NCBI RefSeq assembly: GCF_040892545.1
Contig: NZ_CP156079.1
Location: 4,251,501 to 4,315,500, forward strand
Reading direction: 5' to 3'
Length of the DNA: 64,000 nucleotides
DNA from: Paracidovorax avenae
GTDB taxonomy: Bacteria > Pseudomonadota > Gammaproteobacteria > Burkholderiales > Burkholderiaceae_C
In this document: positions 36,646 to 47,838 of the stretch, one piece after another
Position numbering within the stretch: position 1 is the first letter of the stretch
Layout of the letters: every line of letters starts with the position of its first letter
Program-made: the position numbers and the translations under genes
The notes under the pieces: generated by a model
Told to the model about the DNA's origin: nothing
The model's database searches: none
The model's input: the letters and a program-made list of their open reading frames with translations, nothing else

Positions 36646-38382
36646 ATGGCTGACGCCGATTACGCCCTCAAGGATGCTTCCAGTATCGCCCTGCCCGGCC
36701 TGGGGCGGGCATTGATCTCGGCCGGGCAACTGAGCCAGAAGGTGGCGGAGGACATCTACCGGAAGTCCCAGGTCAACCGGAGCAGTTTCATCGCGGAGCT
36801 GACCGGATCGGGTTCGGTTTCCCCGATCAACCTGGCGCATACCGTGTCTTCGGTGTTCGGCGCCCCCCTGCTCGACATCGAGGCCATCGATCCGCTGCGC
36901 CTGCCGCGCGACGTGCTGGATCCGAAGATCTGCCAGGCGTACCGGGTCATCGTGCTGAGCAAGCGCAACAACCGGCTCATCGTCGCGACGGCGGACCCCA
37001 CCGACCAGGAGGCGGCGGAGAAGATCAAGTTCACCACGCAGATGGGCGTGGACTGGATCATCGCCGAGTACGACAAGCTGGTGCGGCTGGTCGATGCGAC
37101 CACCAAGTCCACGACCGAGACCATGGAAAGCATGGTCTCCGGGGGCGATTTCGAGTTCGACGACCTGCCGTCGCAGGAGAGTACCGAAGCCCAGGACACG
37201 GCCGCGACGGAGGTCGAAGACGCCCCCATCGTCAAGTTCCTGCACAAGATGCTGCTGGACGCGTTCAACATGCGCGCGTCCGACCTGCACTTCGAGCCGT
37301 ACGAGCACCAGTACCGGGTCCGCTTCCGCATCGACGGCGAGCTGCGCGAGATCGCGTCGCCGCCCATCGCGATCAAGGAGAAGCTGGCCTCGCGCATCAA
37401 GGTGATCTCCCGCCTCGACATCTCGGAAAAGCGCGTGCCCCAGGACGGGCGCATGAAGCTCAAGGTGGGGCCGGACCGGGTGATCGACTTCCGCGTGAGC
37501 ACGCTGCCCACGCTGTTCGGCGAGAAGATCGTGATCCGTATCCTCGACCCCAGCAGCGCCAAGCTGGGCATCGATGCGCTCGGCTACGAGCCCGAGGAGA
37601 AGGAGCGCCTGCTCCATGCCATCGGCCGGCCCTACGGCATGATCCTGGTGACGGGGCCGACGGGCTCGGGCAAGACGGTGTCTCTATACACCTGCCTGAA
37701 CCTGCTGAACAAGCCGGGGGTCAACATCGCGACGGCGGAAGATCCGTCGGAAATCAACCTGCCCGGCGTCAACCAGGTCAACGTGAACGAAAAGGCCGGG
37801 CTGACCTTCGCCACGGCGCTCAAGTCGTTCCTGCGCCAGGATCCCGACATCATCATGGTGGGGGAAATCCGCGACCTGGAAACCGCGGACATCTCGATCA
37901 AGGCGGCCCAGACGGGCCACCTGGTGCTGTCCACGCTGCACACCAACGATGCCCCCACGACGCTGACGCGGATGCGGAACATGGGCATCGCGCCCTTCAA
38001 CATCGCGTCGAGCGTGATCCTGATCACGGCGCAGCGCCTGGCCCGCCGGCTGTGCCCTGCGTGCAAGGCGCCCGCGGACATCCCCCACGAGACGCTGCTC
38101 GAGGCGGGCTACAAGGAAGAGGACATCGACGGCTCCTGGGTGACCTACCGCCCGGTGGGCTGCCCGGCCTGCAACAACGGCTACAAGGGCCGCGTCGGCA
38201 TCTACCAGGTCATGCCCATCTCGGAAGAGATCCAGCGCATCATCCTGCGCGACGGCAGCGCGCTGGAGATCGCGGAGCAGGCGAAGGCCGAAGGCGTGCG
38301 CTCGCTGCGCGAATCCGGACTCCACAAGGCGCGGCTCGGGCTGACCTCGCTCGAAGAGGTGCTGGCCGTGACGAACGAATAA
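36646..38382 (+). CDS. pilB: Type IV pilus assembly ATPase PilB
   Basis: Hexameric cytoplasmic ATPase that drives pilus extension. It has 578 residues (P. aeruginosa PilB 566). The N-terminal GspE/PilB domain spans about 60-200. Walker A GPTGSGKT lies at 337-344, followed by the Asp and His boxes and Walker B (DIIMVGEIRDLETA). Two zinc-binding Cys pairs, CPAC near 469 and CPAC near 506, are typical. The start MADADYALKDASS is family-like; the longer ORF to 36424 adds a non-homologous Arg/Ala-rich leader. First of pilB-pilC-pilD. The major pilin gene is not in the window. Confidence 0.95.
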   Translation: MADADYALKDASSIALPGLGRALISAGQLSQKVAEDIYRKSQVNRSSFIAELTGSGSVSPINLAHTVSSVFGAPLLDIEAIDPLRLPRDVLDPKICQAYRVIVLSKRNNRLIVATADPTDQEAAEKIKFTTQMGVDWIIAEYDKLVRLVDATTKSTTETMESMVSGGDFEFDDLPSQESTEAQDTAATEVEDAPIVKFLHKMLLDAFNMRASDLHFEPYEHQYRVRFRIDGELREIASPPIAIKEKLASRIKVISRLDISEKRVPQDGRMKLKVGPDRVIDFRVSTLPTLFGEKIVIRILDPSSAKLGIDALGYEPEEKERLLHAIGRPYGMILVTGPTGSGKTVSLYTCLNLLNKPGVNIATAEDPSEINLPGVNQVNVNEKAGLTFATALKSFLRQDPDIIMVGEIRDLETADISIKAAQTGHLVLSTLHTNDAPTTLTRMRNMGIAPFNIASSVILITAQRLARRLCPACKAPADIPHETLLEAGYKEEDIDGSWVTYRPVGCPACNNGYKGRVGIYQVMPISEEIQRIILRDGSALEIAEQAKAEGVRSLRESGLHKARLGLTSLEEVLAVTNE

Positions 38383-38413
38383 CAACGCTGCAATCCATCT
38401 TCAAGGGGCCCGC

Positions 38414-39631
38414 ATGGCAACCGCTGCATCGAGGGACATCAAGGATTTCGTTTTCGAGTGGGAAGGCAAGGACCGCCACGGCAAGGTCGTGCGCGGCGAG
38501 GTCCGGGCCCTGGGCGAGAACCAGGTCCAGGCGACGCTGCGGCGCCAGGGGGTGCTGCCCACCAAGATCAAGAAGCGCCGCATGCGCGGCGGCAAGAAGA
38601 TCAAGCCCAAGGACATCGCGCTCTTCACGCGGCAGATGGCCACGATGATGAAGGCCGGCGTGCCCCTGCTGCAGGCCTTCGACATCGTGGGACGCGGCAA
38701 TACCAACGCGTCGGTCACCAAGCTCCTCAACGACATCCGCGCCGATGTGGAAACCGGTACGTCGCTGAACGCGGCCTTCCGCAAGTACCCGATGTACTTC
38801 GACAGCCTGTACTGCAACCTGGTGGAAGCCGGGGAGGCGGCGGGTATCCTGGAAGCGTTGCTCGACCGGCTCGCGCTCTACATGGAGAAGACCGAGGCCA
38901 TCAAGTCGAAGATCCGCTCGGCGCTGATGTATCCGACGGCCGTGATCATCGTGGCTTTCGTCGTGGTCACCGTCATCATGATCTTCGTGATCCCTGCGTT
39001 CAAGGAGGTGTTCACCTCCTTCGGTGCGGACCTGCCGGCGCCGACCCTGTTCGTGATGGGCGTGAGCGAGATCTTCGTGAAGTGGTGGTGGCTGATCTTC
39101 GGCGTGCTGGGCGGCGGTGCCTTCTTCTTCATGCAGGCTTGGCGGCGCAACGAGAAGATGCAGATGTTCATGGACCGGCTGCTGCTGCGCGTTCCGGTCT
39201 TCGGCGCCCTGATCGACAAGTCCTGCGTGGCGCGCTGGACCCGCACCCTTTCCACGATGTTCGCGGCGGGCGTTCCGCTGGTCGAAGCGCTGGACTCGGT
39301 GGGTGGTGCCTCGGGCAATTCGGTCTATGCCATGGCGACCGAGAGGATCCAGCAGGAAGTCTCCACCGGCACCAGCCTGACGGCCGCGATGGGCAACGCG
39401 AACGTGTTCCCGTCCATGGTGATCCAGATGTGCGCCATCGGCGAGGAGTCGGGCTCGATCGACCACATGCTGGGCAAGGCGGCCGACTTCTACGAGGAGG
39501 AGGTCGATGAAATGGTCGCGGGGCTGTCGAGCCTCATGGAGCCGATCATCATCGTGTTCCTGGGGACCATCATCGGCGGCATCGTGGTGTCGATGTACCT
39601 GCCCATCTTCAAGCTGGGACAGGTGGTCTGA
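38414..39631 (+). CDS. pilC: Type IV pilus inner-membrane platform protein PilC
   Basis: Polytopic membrane protein that couples PilB to pilin insertion. It has 405 residues with two T2SS_F domains (about 72-195 and 275-398) and three predicted membrane helices, near 175, 220 and 380. FTRQMATMMKAGVPLLQAF and the second-domain counterpart ARWTRTLSTMFAAGVPLVEA show the internal repeat. It follows pilB at 31 bp and overlaps pilD by one base (TGATG). Confidence 0.95.
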   Translation: MATAASRDIKDFVFEWEGKDRHGKVVRGEVRALGENQVQATLRRQGVLPTKIKKRRMRGGKKIKPKDIALFTRQMATMMKAGVPLLQAFDIVGRGNTNASVTKLLNDIRADVETGTSLNAAFRKYPMYFDSLYCNLVEAGEAAGILEALLDRLALYMEKTEAIKSKIRSALMYPTAVIIVAFVVVTVIMIFVIPAFKEVFTSFGADLPAPTLFVMGVSEIFVKWWWLIFGVLGGGAFFFMQAWRRNEKMQMFMDRLLLRVPVFGALIDKSCVARWTRTLSTMFAAGVPLVEALDSVGGASGNSVYAMATERIQQEVSTGTSLTAAMGNANVFPSMVIQMCAIGEESGSIDHMLGKAADFYEEEVDEMVAGLSSLMEPIIIVFLGTIIGGIVVSMYLPIFKLGQVV

Positions 39632-40521
39632 TGGGGTTCGAACCCTGGCTGCAGGCCCCGCTGTTCGGCCTCGTCGGCCTGCTGATCGGCAGTTTCCTCA
39701 ACGTCGTCATCCACCGCCTTCCGCGCATGATGGAGGCCGACTGGGCCGCCGAGTGCGAGGAATACCTGCGCTCGCAGCCGGGTGCCGCCACGGCTGCGGC
39801 CACGGCCACTGCGAAACCGGAGGCGGAACCCTTCAACCTGGTGACGCCGCGCTCGCGGTGCCCGGCCTGCGGCCACGCGGTGCGGTGGCACGAGAACATT
39901 CCGGTGCTGAGCTACCTCTGGCTGGGCGGCAAATGCTCGGCCTGCAAGACCCGCATCAGCCCGCGCTATCCGGCCGTCGAGCTCGCGACCGGGCTGCTGT
40001 TCTGGTTCTGCGCGCGGCACTGGGGCGCGACGCCGACGGCTGCGGCCTGGTGCGCCTTTTCCGCCGCGCTGGTCGCTCTGGCCTGCATCGACTGGGATAC
40101 GACCCTGCTGCCGGACGACATCACGCTACCGCTGCTGTGGGGCGGACTGCTGGCCTCGGCCTTCCAGTGGACCTCGGTGCCGCTTTTCGCGTCGGTGGCC
40201 GGGGCGGCAGCGGGCTACCTCTCGCTCTGGGCGGTGTACTGGGCGTTCAAGCTGGCCACGGGCAAGGAGGGCATGGGCCATGGCGACTTCAAGCTGTTCG
40301 CGGCCCTCGGCGCCTGGTTCGGCTGGCAAGCCCTGGTGCCGATCATCCTGATGTCGTCGGTCATCGGGGCGCTGATCGGCATCGGCATGAAGTTCACCCG
40401 GGGCCTGAGGGAAGGGGGCTACATTCCCTTCGGGCCCTTCCTCGCCGGCGCCGGGCTCGCCGCCATGCTGTTCGGCCCTGACCGCATACTGCAAGGCATC
40501 CTGGGATCCCTGGGCCTGTGA
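39631..40521 (+). CDS. pilD: Prepilin peptidase / N-methyltransferase
   Basis: Inner-membrane aspartic peptidase that cleaves and N-methylates type IV prepilins and type II pseudopilins. It has 296 residues. The N-terminal methylase region has the four-Cys zinc motif CPAC...CSAC near 74-107. The two catalytic aspartates lie in CIDWDTTLLPDDITL and GMGHGDFKLFAALGAW. About seven to eight membrane helices. One-base overlap with pilC and four-base overlap with coaE make a tightly coupled run. Confidence 0.95.
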   Translation: MGFEPWLQAPLFGLVGLLIGSFLNVVIHRLPRMMEADWAAECEEYLRSQPGAATAAATATAKPEAEPFNLVTPRSRCPACGHAVRWHENIPVLSYLWLGGKCSACKTRISPRYPAVELATGLLFWFCARHWGATPTAAAWCAFSAALVALACIDWDTTLLPDDITLPLLWGGLLASAFQWTSVPLFASVAGAAAGYLSLWAVYWAFKLATGKEGMGHGDFKLFAALGAWFGWQALVPIILMSSVIGALIGIGMKFTRGLREGGYIPFGPFLAGAGLAAMLFGPDRILQGILGSLGL

Positions 40522-41144
40522 CGGGTACGGCACCCTCCCCTGCCCCGCTGCGGCTGGGCCTGACGGGCGGCATCGGCAGCGGCAAGACCACGGTCGGCCA
40601 ATGGCTGCAGGAGTTCGGGGCCGCGCTGGTGGATGCGGACCGGATCGCCCGTTCGGCGACGGCTGCCGGCGGCCTCGCCATTCCCGCCATCCGCAGTGCC
40701 TTCGGCGACGGCATGATCGATGCCGGAGGTGCCATGGACCGGGTCCGCATGCGGGAACTGGCCTTCCGGGACGCCGGGGCGCGGCAGCGGCTGGAGGCGA
40801 TCGTCCATCCGCTGGTGGCCCAGGCCATCCATGCGGAGGCGGAGCGGGCCGCGGCAGGCGGCGCCAGGGTGGTGGTGTTCGACATTCCGCTGCTGGCCGA
40901 GTCGCCGCGCTGGCCACCGCAACTCGACCGCGTCCTGGTGGTGGACTGTTCCGAGGCGACCCAGGTGGCGCGCGTGCAGGCCCGCAGCGGGCTGGCCCCG
41001 GACACCGTGCGGGCCATCATCGCCTCCCAGGCGCCGCGGGCCGCACGCCGCGCCGTCGCGGACATGGTGCTCCACAACGATCGAATACCTTTGGATACCC
41101 TGCGGACGGAGGTCCGGCGAATCGCCGATGGCTTCGGGCTATGA
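40518..41144 (+). CDS. coaE: Dephospho-CoA kinase
   Basis: Last enzyme of coenzyme A synthesis, phosphorylating the 3'-OH of dephospho-CoA. It has 208 residues. P-loop GGIGSGKT lies at 17-24. DADRIAR and DIPLLAES are substrate-site motifs. The start is GTG overlapping the pilD stop (GTGA), the usual pilD-coaE coupling in proteobacteria. There is a weak duplication of Arg-Ala-rich sequence at the C-terminus, as in relatives. Confidence 0.95.
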   Translation: MTGTAPSPAPLRLGLTGGIGSGKTTVGQWLQEFGAALVDADRIARSATAAGGLAIPAIRSAFGDGMIDAGGAMDRVRMRELAFRDAGARQRLEAIVHPLVAQAIHAEAERAAAGGARVVVFDIPLLAESPRWPPQLDRVLVVDCSEATQVARVQARSGLAPDTVRAIIASQAPRAARRAVADMVLHNDRIPLDTLRTEVRRIADGFGL

Positions 41145-41208
41145 TGCGGGCGATATGGGACGCGCGATGCTGGCGGCGCCCGCCGTGCGCCCCCAGGAAC
41201 CCTGCAGC

Positions 41209-41964
41209 GTGATTCTTTACGAATACCCCTTCAACGAACGCCTCAGAACCTACCTGCGGCTGGAGCAGCTCTTCCGGCGCCTGGGCGAGCTGATCCCCCG
41301 CCCGCACCCGCTGGACCACCATTTCGCGCTCGTGACCCTGTTCGAGATCATGGACGTGGCGGCCCGGGCCGACCTGAAGTCCGACGTGCTCAAGGACCTG
41401 GAGAAGCAGCGCCACCAGCTCGACGGCTACCGGGGCAACCCCTCGATCTCGGAGGCCGTGCTCGACGGCGTCATCGCCCAGCTCGACCATTGCTTCTCGA
41501 CCCTGAACGCGCAGACCGGCAAGGCCGGCCAGGCCCTGACCGAGAACGAATGGCTGATGAGCATCCGCAGCCGCGTGGGCATCCCCGGCGGCACCTGCGG
41601 CTTCGACCTGCCCGCCTATTACGCCTGGCAGCACCACTCGCCCGAGAAGCGCCAGCACGACCTCGAGGGCTGGGCGAGCCATCTCGCGCCGCTGGCGGAA
41701 TCGCTCTACGTGCTGCTCAAGCTGCTGCGCGATTCGGGCATGCCGCAGAAGGTGGCGGCCGACCACGGGCAGTTCCAGCAGACCCTGCCCCAGGGGCGCA
41801 CCTTCCAGCTGCTGCGGCTGCGGATCGATCCCGCCTGGAACATGGTGCCGGAGATCAGCGGCAACCGGCTCATCGTGTCCGTGCGGCTCATGCGGCAGGA
41901 CACCGACGGCAAGCTGCAGCCCGTGCAGGAAGACGCAGCCTTCGAACTCACGCTCTGCGCCTGA
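41209..41964 (+). CDS. zapD: Cell division protein ZapD
   Basis: Z-ring associated protein that bundles FtsZ filaments. It has 251 residues and an all-alpha plus beta ZapD fold. The N-terminus [20 protein letters not shown] is diagnostic. The GTG at 41209, 9-10 bases after AGGAA, fits family starts; an upstream ATG at 41155 would add 18 non-conserved residues. A TATGAT at 41140-41145 could be a local -10. It lies in the common coaE-zapD-yacG order. Confidence 0.92.
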   Translation: MILYEYPFNERLRTYLRLEQLFRRLGELIPRPHPLDHHFALVTLFEIMDVAARADLKSDVLKDLEKQRHQLDGYRGNPSISEAVLDGVIAQLDHCFSTLNAQTGKAGQALTENEWLMSIRSRVGIPGGTCGFDLPAYYAWQHHSPEKRQHDLEGWASHLAPLAESLYVLLKLLRDSGMPQKVAADHGQFQQTLPQGRTFQLLRLRIDPAWNMVPEISGNRLIVSVRLMRQDTDGKLQPVQEDAAFELTLCA

Positions 41965-41990
41965 CGGGCAGCCCGCACGAGAGTTTGCCC

Positions 41991-42248
41991 ATGACTTCGC
42001 GCCACGACGACGACTCCCGCCGGGCGGACACGCCGGCCCCGGCCTCCCGCCAGCTCTGGGTGGACTGCCCCACCTGTGGCGGCAGGAGCCTGTATGCACC
42101 CGAAAACCGGTTCCGCCCGTTCTGCAGCGAGCGCTGCCGGCAGATCGACCTGGGCGCCTGGGCGGCGGAGGATTTCCGCATGGCGGCCGATGCACCGCCC
42201 GACGAGGACGCCTTCGGCGACCACCAGCAGCGTCCGCCGGAACACTGA
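41991..42248 (+). CDS. yacG: DNA gyrase inhibitor YacG
   Basis: Small zinc protein that binds GyrB and inhibits gyrase. It has 85 residues with C26, C29, C45 and C49 (CPTCG and CSERC). [12 protein letters not shown] after the zinc site is the family signature. Follows zapD by 26 bases. It has a ~20-residue disordered N-terminal extension compared with E. coli YacG (65 residues). Confidence 0.93.
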   Translation: MTSRHDDDSRRADTPAPASRQLWVDCPTCGGRSLYAPENRFRPFCSERCRQIDLGAWAAEDFRMAADAPPDEDAFGDHQQRPPEH

Positions 42249-42273
42249 AGGCGCCCATCCCGCCCTGCCCCGG

Positions 42274-42729
42274 CTATGCCTTGGGCAGCAGGTCCGGGTC
42301 GAACGGCAGGCCGCGCTCTTCCGCCAGCCACTGCAGCACCGGATAGGCGCCGGGCAGCACCGGCGACACGTCCAGCGGCCAATGCTGCCAGGCCATGGAC
42401 TGGCCCTCGCGCATCTCGAACTCGCCCGTCCATGCATGCACCTTGCACCAGTGCAGGCGCACCAGCGCATGAGGGTAGTCGTGCTCGGTGACTTTCCAGA
42501 CGGACGCCGGGCCGATGGTGACGCCCAGCTCCTCGATGAGCTCGCGCCGCAGGGCCTGCTCGACGGTCTCGCCGGCCTCCAGCTTGCCGCCGGGGAACTC
42601 CCAGTAGCCTGCATAGGGTTTGCCGGGCGGCCGCGTGGACAGCAGCATGGCGCCATCGGGACGGAACAGGATGCCGACGGCCACCTCGGTGTGGGCGCGC
42701 TGGGCGCCGGATGCGCCGGACTCAGCCAT
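42274..42729 (-). CDS. Nudix hydrolase, MutT-like (8-oxo-dGTP diphosphatase family)
   Basis: Nucleotide-pool sanitising pyrophosphatase of 151 residues. Nudix box begins [18 protein letters not shown] near residue 46. [16 protein letters not shown] before it is typical of MutT. The start is ATG at 42729, which overlaps the upstream ATPase stop by 8 bases; a GTG at 42735 would add two residues. It is last in argJ-DUF815-mutT, a betaproteobacterial gene set. Confidence 0.9.
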   Translation of the reverse strand: MAESGASGAQRAHTEVAVGILFRPDGAMLLSTRPPGKPYAGYWEFPGGKLEAGETVEQALRRELIEELGVTIGPASVWKVTEHDYPHALVRLHWCKVHAWTGEFEMREGQSMAWQHWPLDVSPVLPGAYPVLQWLAEERGLPFDPDLLPKA

Positions 42730-43594
42730 CGGCACGCCCCGCGAAGTCCCGCGCGAACTGGTAGGCCACCCGGCCGCTGCGCGAGCCGCGCTCCAGCGCC
42801 CAGACCAGCGCGGCAGGGCGGGCCGCCGCGATGGCCGCGGCCGGCACGCCGAGCGCGGACAGCCACTGCGCGACGATGGCGAGGTATTCGTCCTGGCTGA
42901 AGGGGTAGAAGCTCACCCAGAGGCCGAAGCGCTCGGACAGGGAGATCTTCTCTTCCACCACCTCGCCCGGGTGCACCTCGCCGTCCGCGGTATGCGTGTA
43001 ACTGAGGTTTTCCTTCATGTATTCCGGCAACAGGTGCCGGCGGTTGCTGGTCGCATAGACCAGCACGTTGGGCGCCGAGGCGGCCACGGAGCCGTCCAGG
43101 ATGGATTTCAGCGCCTTGTAGCCGGACTCGCCCTCCTCGAAGCTCAGGTCGTCGCAGTAGATGATGAATTTCTCGGGACGGCCGGCCACCACCTCGACGA
43201 TGTCGGGCAGGTCGGTGAGGTCGGACTTGTCCACTTCGATGAGGCGCAGCCCCTGGCCGGAATAGGCCTGCAGGCAGGCCTTGATGAGGGAGGACTTGCC
43301 GGTGCCGCGCGCGCCCGTGAGCAGCACGTTGTTGGCCGGGCGGCCTTCGACGAACTGCCGGGTGTTGCGATCGATCTTTTCCTTCTGCGCGTCGATTTCC
43401 TTCAGGTCTTCCAGCGCGATGCCCGCGACATGCCGCACGGGCTCCAGGGCGCCGTGCCCGCCGCCGCGGCGGCGGTAGCGCCAGGCCACGGAGGCGTTCC
43501 AGTCGGGTGCGGAAAGCGGCCGCGGCAGCACCGACTCGATGCGGTCGATGAGCTGCTCGGCGCGCTGCAGGAGGTGGTCGAAGCGATCGTTCAT
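42722..43594 (-). CDS. DUF815-family AAA ATPase
   Basis: 290-residue P-loop ATPase of unassigned function, widely placed between argJ and mutT in betaproteobacteria. Walker A GARGTGKS lies at 94-101, with Walker [15 protein letters not shown] near 143 and a sensor-like [12 protein letters not shown] near 180. No signal peptide. Overlaps the Nudix start downstream and begins 15 bases after argJ. Role is unknown; the context hints at nothing beyond cotranscription. Confidence 0.88.
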   Translation of the reverse strand: MNDRFDHLLQRAEQLIDRIESVLPRPLSAPDWNASVAWRYRRRGGGHGALEPVRHVAGIALEDLKEIDAQKEKIDRNTRQFVEGRPANNVLLTGARGTGKSSLIKACLQAYSGQGLRLIEVDKSDLTDLPDIVEVVAGRPEKFIIYCDDLSFEEGESGYKALKSILDGSVAASAPNVLVYATSNRRHLLPEYMKENLSYTHTADGEVHPGEVVEEKISLSERFGLWVSFYPFSQDEYLAIVAQWLSALGVPAAAIAAARPAALVWALERGSRSGRVAYQFARDFAGRADG

Positions 43595-43608
43595 GGGATG
43601 AACAGGGT

Positions 43609-44838
43609 TCAGGAGCGGTAGTCGGCGTTGATGGTCACGTAGTCGTGGCTCAGGTCGCAGGTCCAGACGGTGTCAGCGGCATCGCCGCGGCCGAGCCCCA
43701 CGCGCACGGTGATCTCGCTCTGCTTCATCACGCGCTGGCCGTCCTCTTCACGGTACTGGGGATGGCGGCCGCCCTGCACCGCCACGTGCACGTCGTCGAG
43801 GTGGAGATCGATGCGGGTCTGGTCGAGATCATCGATGCCGGCGTAGCCGACGGCGGCCAGGATGCGGCCCAGGTTCGGGTCGCTGGCGAAGAAGGCGGTC
43901 TTGACGAGCGGGGAATGCGCGATGGCGTAGGCGACCTTGCGGCACTCCTCGGCGGTGCGGCCGCCCTCCACGCGGATGGCGATGAACTTGGTGGCGCCCT
44001 CGCCGTCGCGAACGATGGCCTGGGCGAGCTTCTGCGCGACCTCGCGCAACGCGGCGCGCAGGGCCCGGCCTTCGGCGCTGTCCAGCGAACCGACCACCGG
44101 ATTGCCCGCCCGGTGCGTGGCCATCAGCACGAACGAATCGTTGGTGGAGGTGTCGCCGTCGATGGTGATGCGGTTGAACGATGCGTCGGCCAGTTCGCGC
44201 ACCAGCGGCTGCACGAGCTCGGGGGCGATGCAGGCATCGGTGGCGAGGAAGCCCAGCATGGTGGCCATGTTGGGGCGGATCATGCCCGCGCCCTTGGAGA
44301 TGCCGGTCACCGTGACGGCGGCGCCGCCGATCTGCACCTGGGTGCTGAAGGCCTTGGGCAGCGTATCGGTGGTCATGATGCCTTCCGCGGCGCGCGCCCA
44401 GTGCGCGGGCTGCGCATCGGCGATCGCGGCGGGCAGGCCCGCGACGATGCGGTCCACGGGCAGCGGCTCCATGATGACGCCGGTGGAGAACGGCAGCACC
44501 TGGGCGGCCTGCACGCCCAGTTGGCCGGCGAGCGCATCGCAGGTGGCGCGGGCGCGCGCCAGGCCGTCGGCACCCGTGCCGGCATTGGCATTGCCCGTGT
44601 TGACCACGATGGCGCGCACGGAGCCGCCCTGCGCGAGGTGCTCGCGGCAGACCTGGACCGGTGCGGCGCAGAAGCGGTTCTGCGTGAAGACGCCGGCCAC
44701 GCTGGCGCCCTCGTCGAGCAGGAACACGGTCACGTCCTTGCGTCCCGCCTTGCGGACGCCGGCTTCGGTGACGCCGATGCGGACACCGGCGACCGGGTGC
44801 AGGTCGGCGGCAACGGGGGCGGAGAGGTTCACGGGCAT
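43609..44838 (-). CDS. argJ: Bifunctional ornithine acetyltransferase / N-acetylglutamate synthase
   Basis: Arginine biosynthesis enzyme that recycles acetyl groups from acetylornithine to glutamate. It has 409 residues. The autocleavage site lies in [13 protein letters not shown] near 190, where the new N-terminal Thr becomes the nucleophile. KGAGMIRP upstream and TSTNDSFVL downstream are conserved. A GAGGA ribosome binding site precedes the ATG. It follows secA at 98 bp, with a hairpin in the gap. Confidence 0.95.
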   Translation of the reverse strand: MPVNLSAPVAADLHPVAGVRIGVTEAGVRKAGRKDVTVFLLDEGASVAGVFTQNRFCAAPVQVCREHLAQGGSVRAIVVNTGNANAGTGADGLARARATCDALAGQLGVQAAQVLPFSTGVIMEPLPVDRIVAGLPAAIADAQPAHWARAAEGIMTTDTLPKAFSTQVQIGGAAVTVTGISKGAGMIRPNMATMLGFLATDACIAPELVQPLVRELADASFNRITIDGDTSTNDSFVLMATHRAGNPVVGSLDSAEGRALRAALREVAQKLAQAIVRDGEGATKFIAIRVEGGRTAEECRKVAYAIAHSPLVKTAFFASDPNLGRILAAVGYAGIDDLDQTRIDLHLDDVHVAVQGGRHPQYREEDGQRVMKQSEITVRVGLGRGDAADTVWTCDLSHDYVTINADYRS

Positions 44839-44883
44839 GCGGAATTCCTCGGAAAGCAGCAAAAGGGCGAAGGGAGATGTGGC

Positions 44884-44906
44884 AGGGGCCGCCTGTGGCG
44901 GCCCCT
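44884..44906 (-). terminator. Hairpin after secA
   Basis: AGGGGCCGCC and GGCGGCCCCT form a perfect 10-bp stem with a 3-base loop, in the secA-argJ gap. No T-run follows on the minus strand, so termination may be partial. Confidence 0.55.
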
Positions 44907-44936
44907 GAAGCGAGAGCGAAAAGGGTCAGCGCGGCA

Positions 44937-47705
44937 TCATGCCAGCTTGCCGTGGCACTGCTTGTACTTCTTGCCGCTGCCGCACGGGCAGGGGTCGTTG
45001 CGGCCGATGCGCACGCCTTCGGGCAGGTTCAGGCCGTCGCCGCCGGCCGCGGCCGTGCGCGGATCGGGCAGGGTCTCGGGCTCGCCGGTCTCGGTGGGCG
45101 CCGTGTAGGTCACGTTGGCGATCTGCTCGGCACGGCTTTCCAGGGCCTCGGCGGCCTCGTCGAGCTCCGAGGGAGACTGCACCTGCACGGTCAGCAGGAT
45201 GCGGGTGACCTCGTTCTTGACCTGGTCGATCAGCTGGCGGAACAGCTCGAACGCTTCGCGCTTGTATTCCTGCTTGGGCTGCTTCTGCGCATAGCCGCGC
45301 AGGTGGATGCCCTGGCGCAGGTAGTCGAGCGCGGAGAGGTGGTCGCGCCAGTTGGAATCGAAGCTCTGCAGCAGCACGGCTCGCTGGAACTGGTGGAAGT
45401 TTTCCGCGCCCACCATGTCCACCTTGGCCTGGAACGCGGCATTGCCCGCGGCGAGGACCTTCTCGAGGATCTCTTCGTCGGTGATCGCCTGGGCGCTCTC
45501 GACTTCCTGCCGCAGGGGCAGACGGATCTGCCATTCGTCCGCGAGGACCTTCTCCAGGCCGGCGAGGTCCCACTGCTCTTCCACGGACTCCTCGGGCACG
45601 TACTGGCGCACGATGTCGGTCAGGCAGGACTCGCGCATGCCGGCGATCACGCCGGACAGGTCGGCCGCGTCGAGGATCTCGTTGCGCTGCTGGTAGATGA
45701 CCTTGCGCTGGTCGTTGGCGACGTCGTCGTATTCGAGCAGCTGCTTGCGGACGTCGAAGTTGCGGGCCTCGACCTTGCGCTGCGCGGATTCGATGCTGCG
45801 CGTGACGATGCCGGCCTCGATGGCCTCGCCGTCGGGCATCTTGAGGCGCTCCATGATGGCCCGCACGCGGTCACCCGCGAAGATGCGCATGAGCGAGTCG
45901 TCCAGGCTCAGGTAGAAGCGCGAGGAGCCGGGATCGCCCTGGCGGCCGGAGCGGCCGCGCAGCTGGTTGTCGATGCGGCGGGACTCGTGGCGTTCGGTGG
46001 CGATGATGCGCAGGCCGCCCAGCGCCTTGACCTTCTCGTTGTCGGCGGCCCACTGCTCGCGCAGCGCGGCGATGCGGGCCTGCTTCGTGGCCTCGTCCAG
46101 GGACTCGTCCTCCTCGATGGCCGCCACTTCCTTCTCGATGTTGCCGCCGAGCACGATGTCCGTGCCGCGGCCGGCCATGTTGGTGGCGATGGTGATCATG
46201 CCGGCCCGGCCGGCCTGGGCCACGATGTCGGCCTCGCGGGCGTGCTGCTTGGCGTTGAGCACCTGGTGGGGCAGGCCGGCCTTGTTCAGCAGGTCGTCGA
46301 TGATCTCCGAGTTCTCGATGGACGTGGTGCCCACCAGCACGGGCTGGCCGCGCTCATGGCACTCGCGGATGTCCTGGATGGCGGCGTCGTACTTCTCGCG
46401 CGTGGTCTTGTACACCCGGTCGAGCTGGTCGTCGCGCTTGCTGGGGCGGTTGGGCGGGATCACCACGGTCTCGAGGCCGTAGATCTCCTGGAATTCGTAG
46501 GCCTCGGTGTCGGCCGTGCCGGTCATGCCCGAGAGCTTGTTGTAGAGGCGGAAGTAGTTCTGGAAGGTGATGGAGGCCAGCGTCTGGTTCTCGGCCTGGA
46601 TCTCCACCCCTTCCTTGGCTTCCACGGCCTGGTGCAGGCCCTCGCTCCAGCGGCGGCCGGACATGAGGCGGCCCGTGAACTCGTCCACGATGACGATCTC
46701 GCCGTTCTGCACGACGTAGTGCTGGTCGCGGTGGTAGAGGTGGTTGGCCCGCAGCGCCGCATACAGATGGTGCATGAGCGTGATGTTGGACGGGTCGTAG
46801 AGCGACGCGCCCTCGGGGATCAGGCCCTGCGCGGCGAGCACGCGCTCGGCCGTCTCGTGGCCCTGCTCGGTGAGGAATACCTGGTGGGACTTCTCGTCGA
46901 TGGTGAAGTCGCCGGGCTTGGTCACGCCCTCGCCCGTGCGCGGATCGGCCTCGCCCTCCTGGCGCACCAGCAGCGGCACGACCTTGTTCATGGCGATGTA
47001 CATCGCCGTGTGGTCTTCCGCCTGGCCGCTGATGATCAGCGGGGTGCGCGCCTCGTCGATGAGGATGGAGTCCACCTCGTCCACGATGGCGAAGTTGAGG
47101 GCGCGCTGCACGCGGTCTTGCGCCTCGTAAACCATGTTGTCGCGCAGGTAGTCGAAGCCGTATTCGTTGTTCGTGCCGTAGGTGATGTCGGCGGCGTAGG
47201 CAGCCTGCTTCTCCTCGCGCGGCATCTGCGGCAGGTTGATGCCCACGGCGAGGCCGAGGAAGTTGTAGAGGCGGCCCATCCAGCGGGCATCGCGGCTGGC
47301 GAGGTAGTCGTTCACGGTCACCACGTGGACGCCCTTGCCGCTGAGCGCGTTCAAATACACCGGCAGCGTCGCGGTCAGGGTCTTGCCCTCGCCGGTGCGC
47401 ATTTCGGAGATCTTGCCGTAGTGCAGCGCCATGCCCCCCAGCAGCTGCACGTCGAAGTGGCGCATCTTCATCACGCGCTTGGAGGCCTCGCGCACGACGG
47501 CGAAGGCTTCCGGCAGGAGGTCGTCGAGCGATTCGCCCCTGGCGACGCGGCCCTGGAACTCCCCCGTCTTGGCGCGCAGGGCATCGTCGCTCAGCTTCTC
47601 GTACTCCGGCTCCATCGCATTGATGCGTGCCACCGTCTTGCGGTATTGCTTGAGGAGCCGGTCATTGCGGCTGCCGAATAGTTTGGTGAGGAAGTTGGAG
47701 GCCAT
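44937..47705 (-). CDS. secA: Protein translocase ATPase SecA
   Basis: Essential motor pushing preproteins through SecYEG. It has 922 residues. Walker A MRTGEGKT lies near 102-109, with DEAD-type [15 protein letters not shown], the preprotein cross-linking domain, the second NBD ([11 protein letters not shown]), the helical scaffold and C-terminal SEC-C zinc motif [13 protein letters not shown]. Length and domain order are standard. A peptidoglycan-type M23 peptidase lies upstream on the same strand. Confidence 0.97.
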   Translation of the reverse strand: MASNFLTKLFGSRNDRLLKQYRKTVARINAMEPEYEKLSDDALRAKTGEFQGRVARGESLDDLLPEAFAVVREASKRVMKMRHFDVQLLGGMALHYGKISEMRTGEGKTLTATLPVYLNALSGKGVHVVTVNDYLASRDARWMGRLYNFLGLAVGINLPQMPREEKQAAYAADITYGTNNEYGFDYLRDNMVYEAQDRVQRALNFAIVDEVDSILIDEARTPLIISGQAEDHTAMYIAMNKVVPLLVRQEGEADPRTGEGVTKPGDFTIDEKSHQVFLTEQGHETAERVLAAQGLIPEGASLYDPSNITLMHHLYAALRANHLYHRDQHYVVQNGEIVIVDEFTGRLMSGRRWSEGLHQAVEAKEGVEIQAENQTLASITFQNYFRLYNKLSGMTGTADTEAYEFQEIYGLETVVIPPNRPSKRDDQLDRVYKTTREKYDAAIQDIRECHERGQPVLVGTTSIENSEIIDDLLNKAGLPHQVLNAKQHAREADIVAQAGRAGMITIATNMAGRGTDIVLGGNIEKEVAAIEEDESLDEATKQARIAALREQWAADNEKVKALGGLRIIATERHESRRIDNQLRGRSGRQGDPGSSRFYLSLDDSLMRIFAGDRVRAIMERLKMPDGEAIEAGIVTRSIESAQRKVEARNFDVRKQLLEYDDVANDQRKVIYQQRNEILDAADLSGVIAGMRESCLTDIVRQYVPEESVEEQWDLAGLEKVLADEWQIRLPLRQEVESAQAITDEEILEKVLAAGNAAFQAKVDMVGAENFHQFQRAVLLQSFDSNWRDHLSALDYLRQGIHLRGYAQKQPKQEYKREAFELFRQLIDQVKNEVTRILLTVQVQSPSELDEAAEALESRAEQIANVTYTAPTETGEPETLPDPRTAAAGGDGLNLPEGVRIGRNDPCPCGSGKKYKQCHGKLA

Positions 47706-47838
47706 GCGAACAGGACCGCGGCCCGCGTGCGCGGGCGGCGCGACCCGAATCCCTAGTGATGAAGTGGGTTCAGATGGGGGCCGCTACCACTGCTTGCAAG
47801 TTCTGCAACCAGGGGCAGCGATTCCGGAGCGGGGGATT

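Noticed and set aside
41155..41208. Longer ZapD start at the ATG after TATGAT
   Set aside because: The extra 18 residues are not part of the family and the GTG at 41209 has a ribosome binding site. The upstream ATG remains possible as a second start.
44877..47681. 934-codon open frame on the plus strand
   Set aside because: Shadow of secA; composition typical of high-GC antisense frames.
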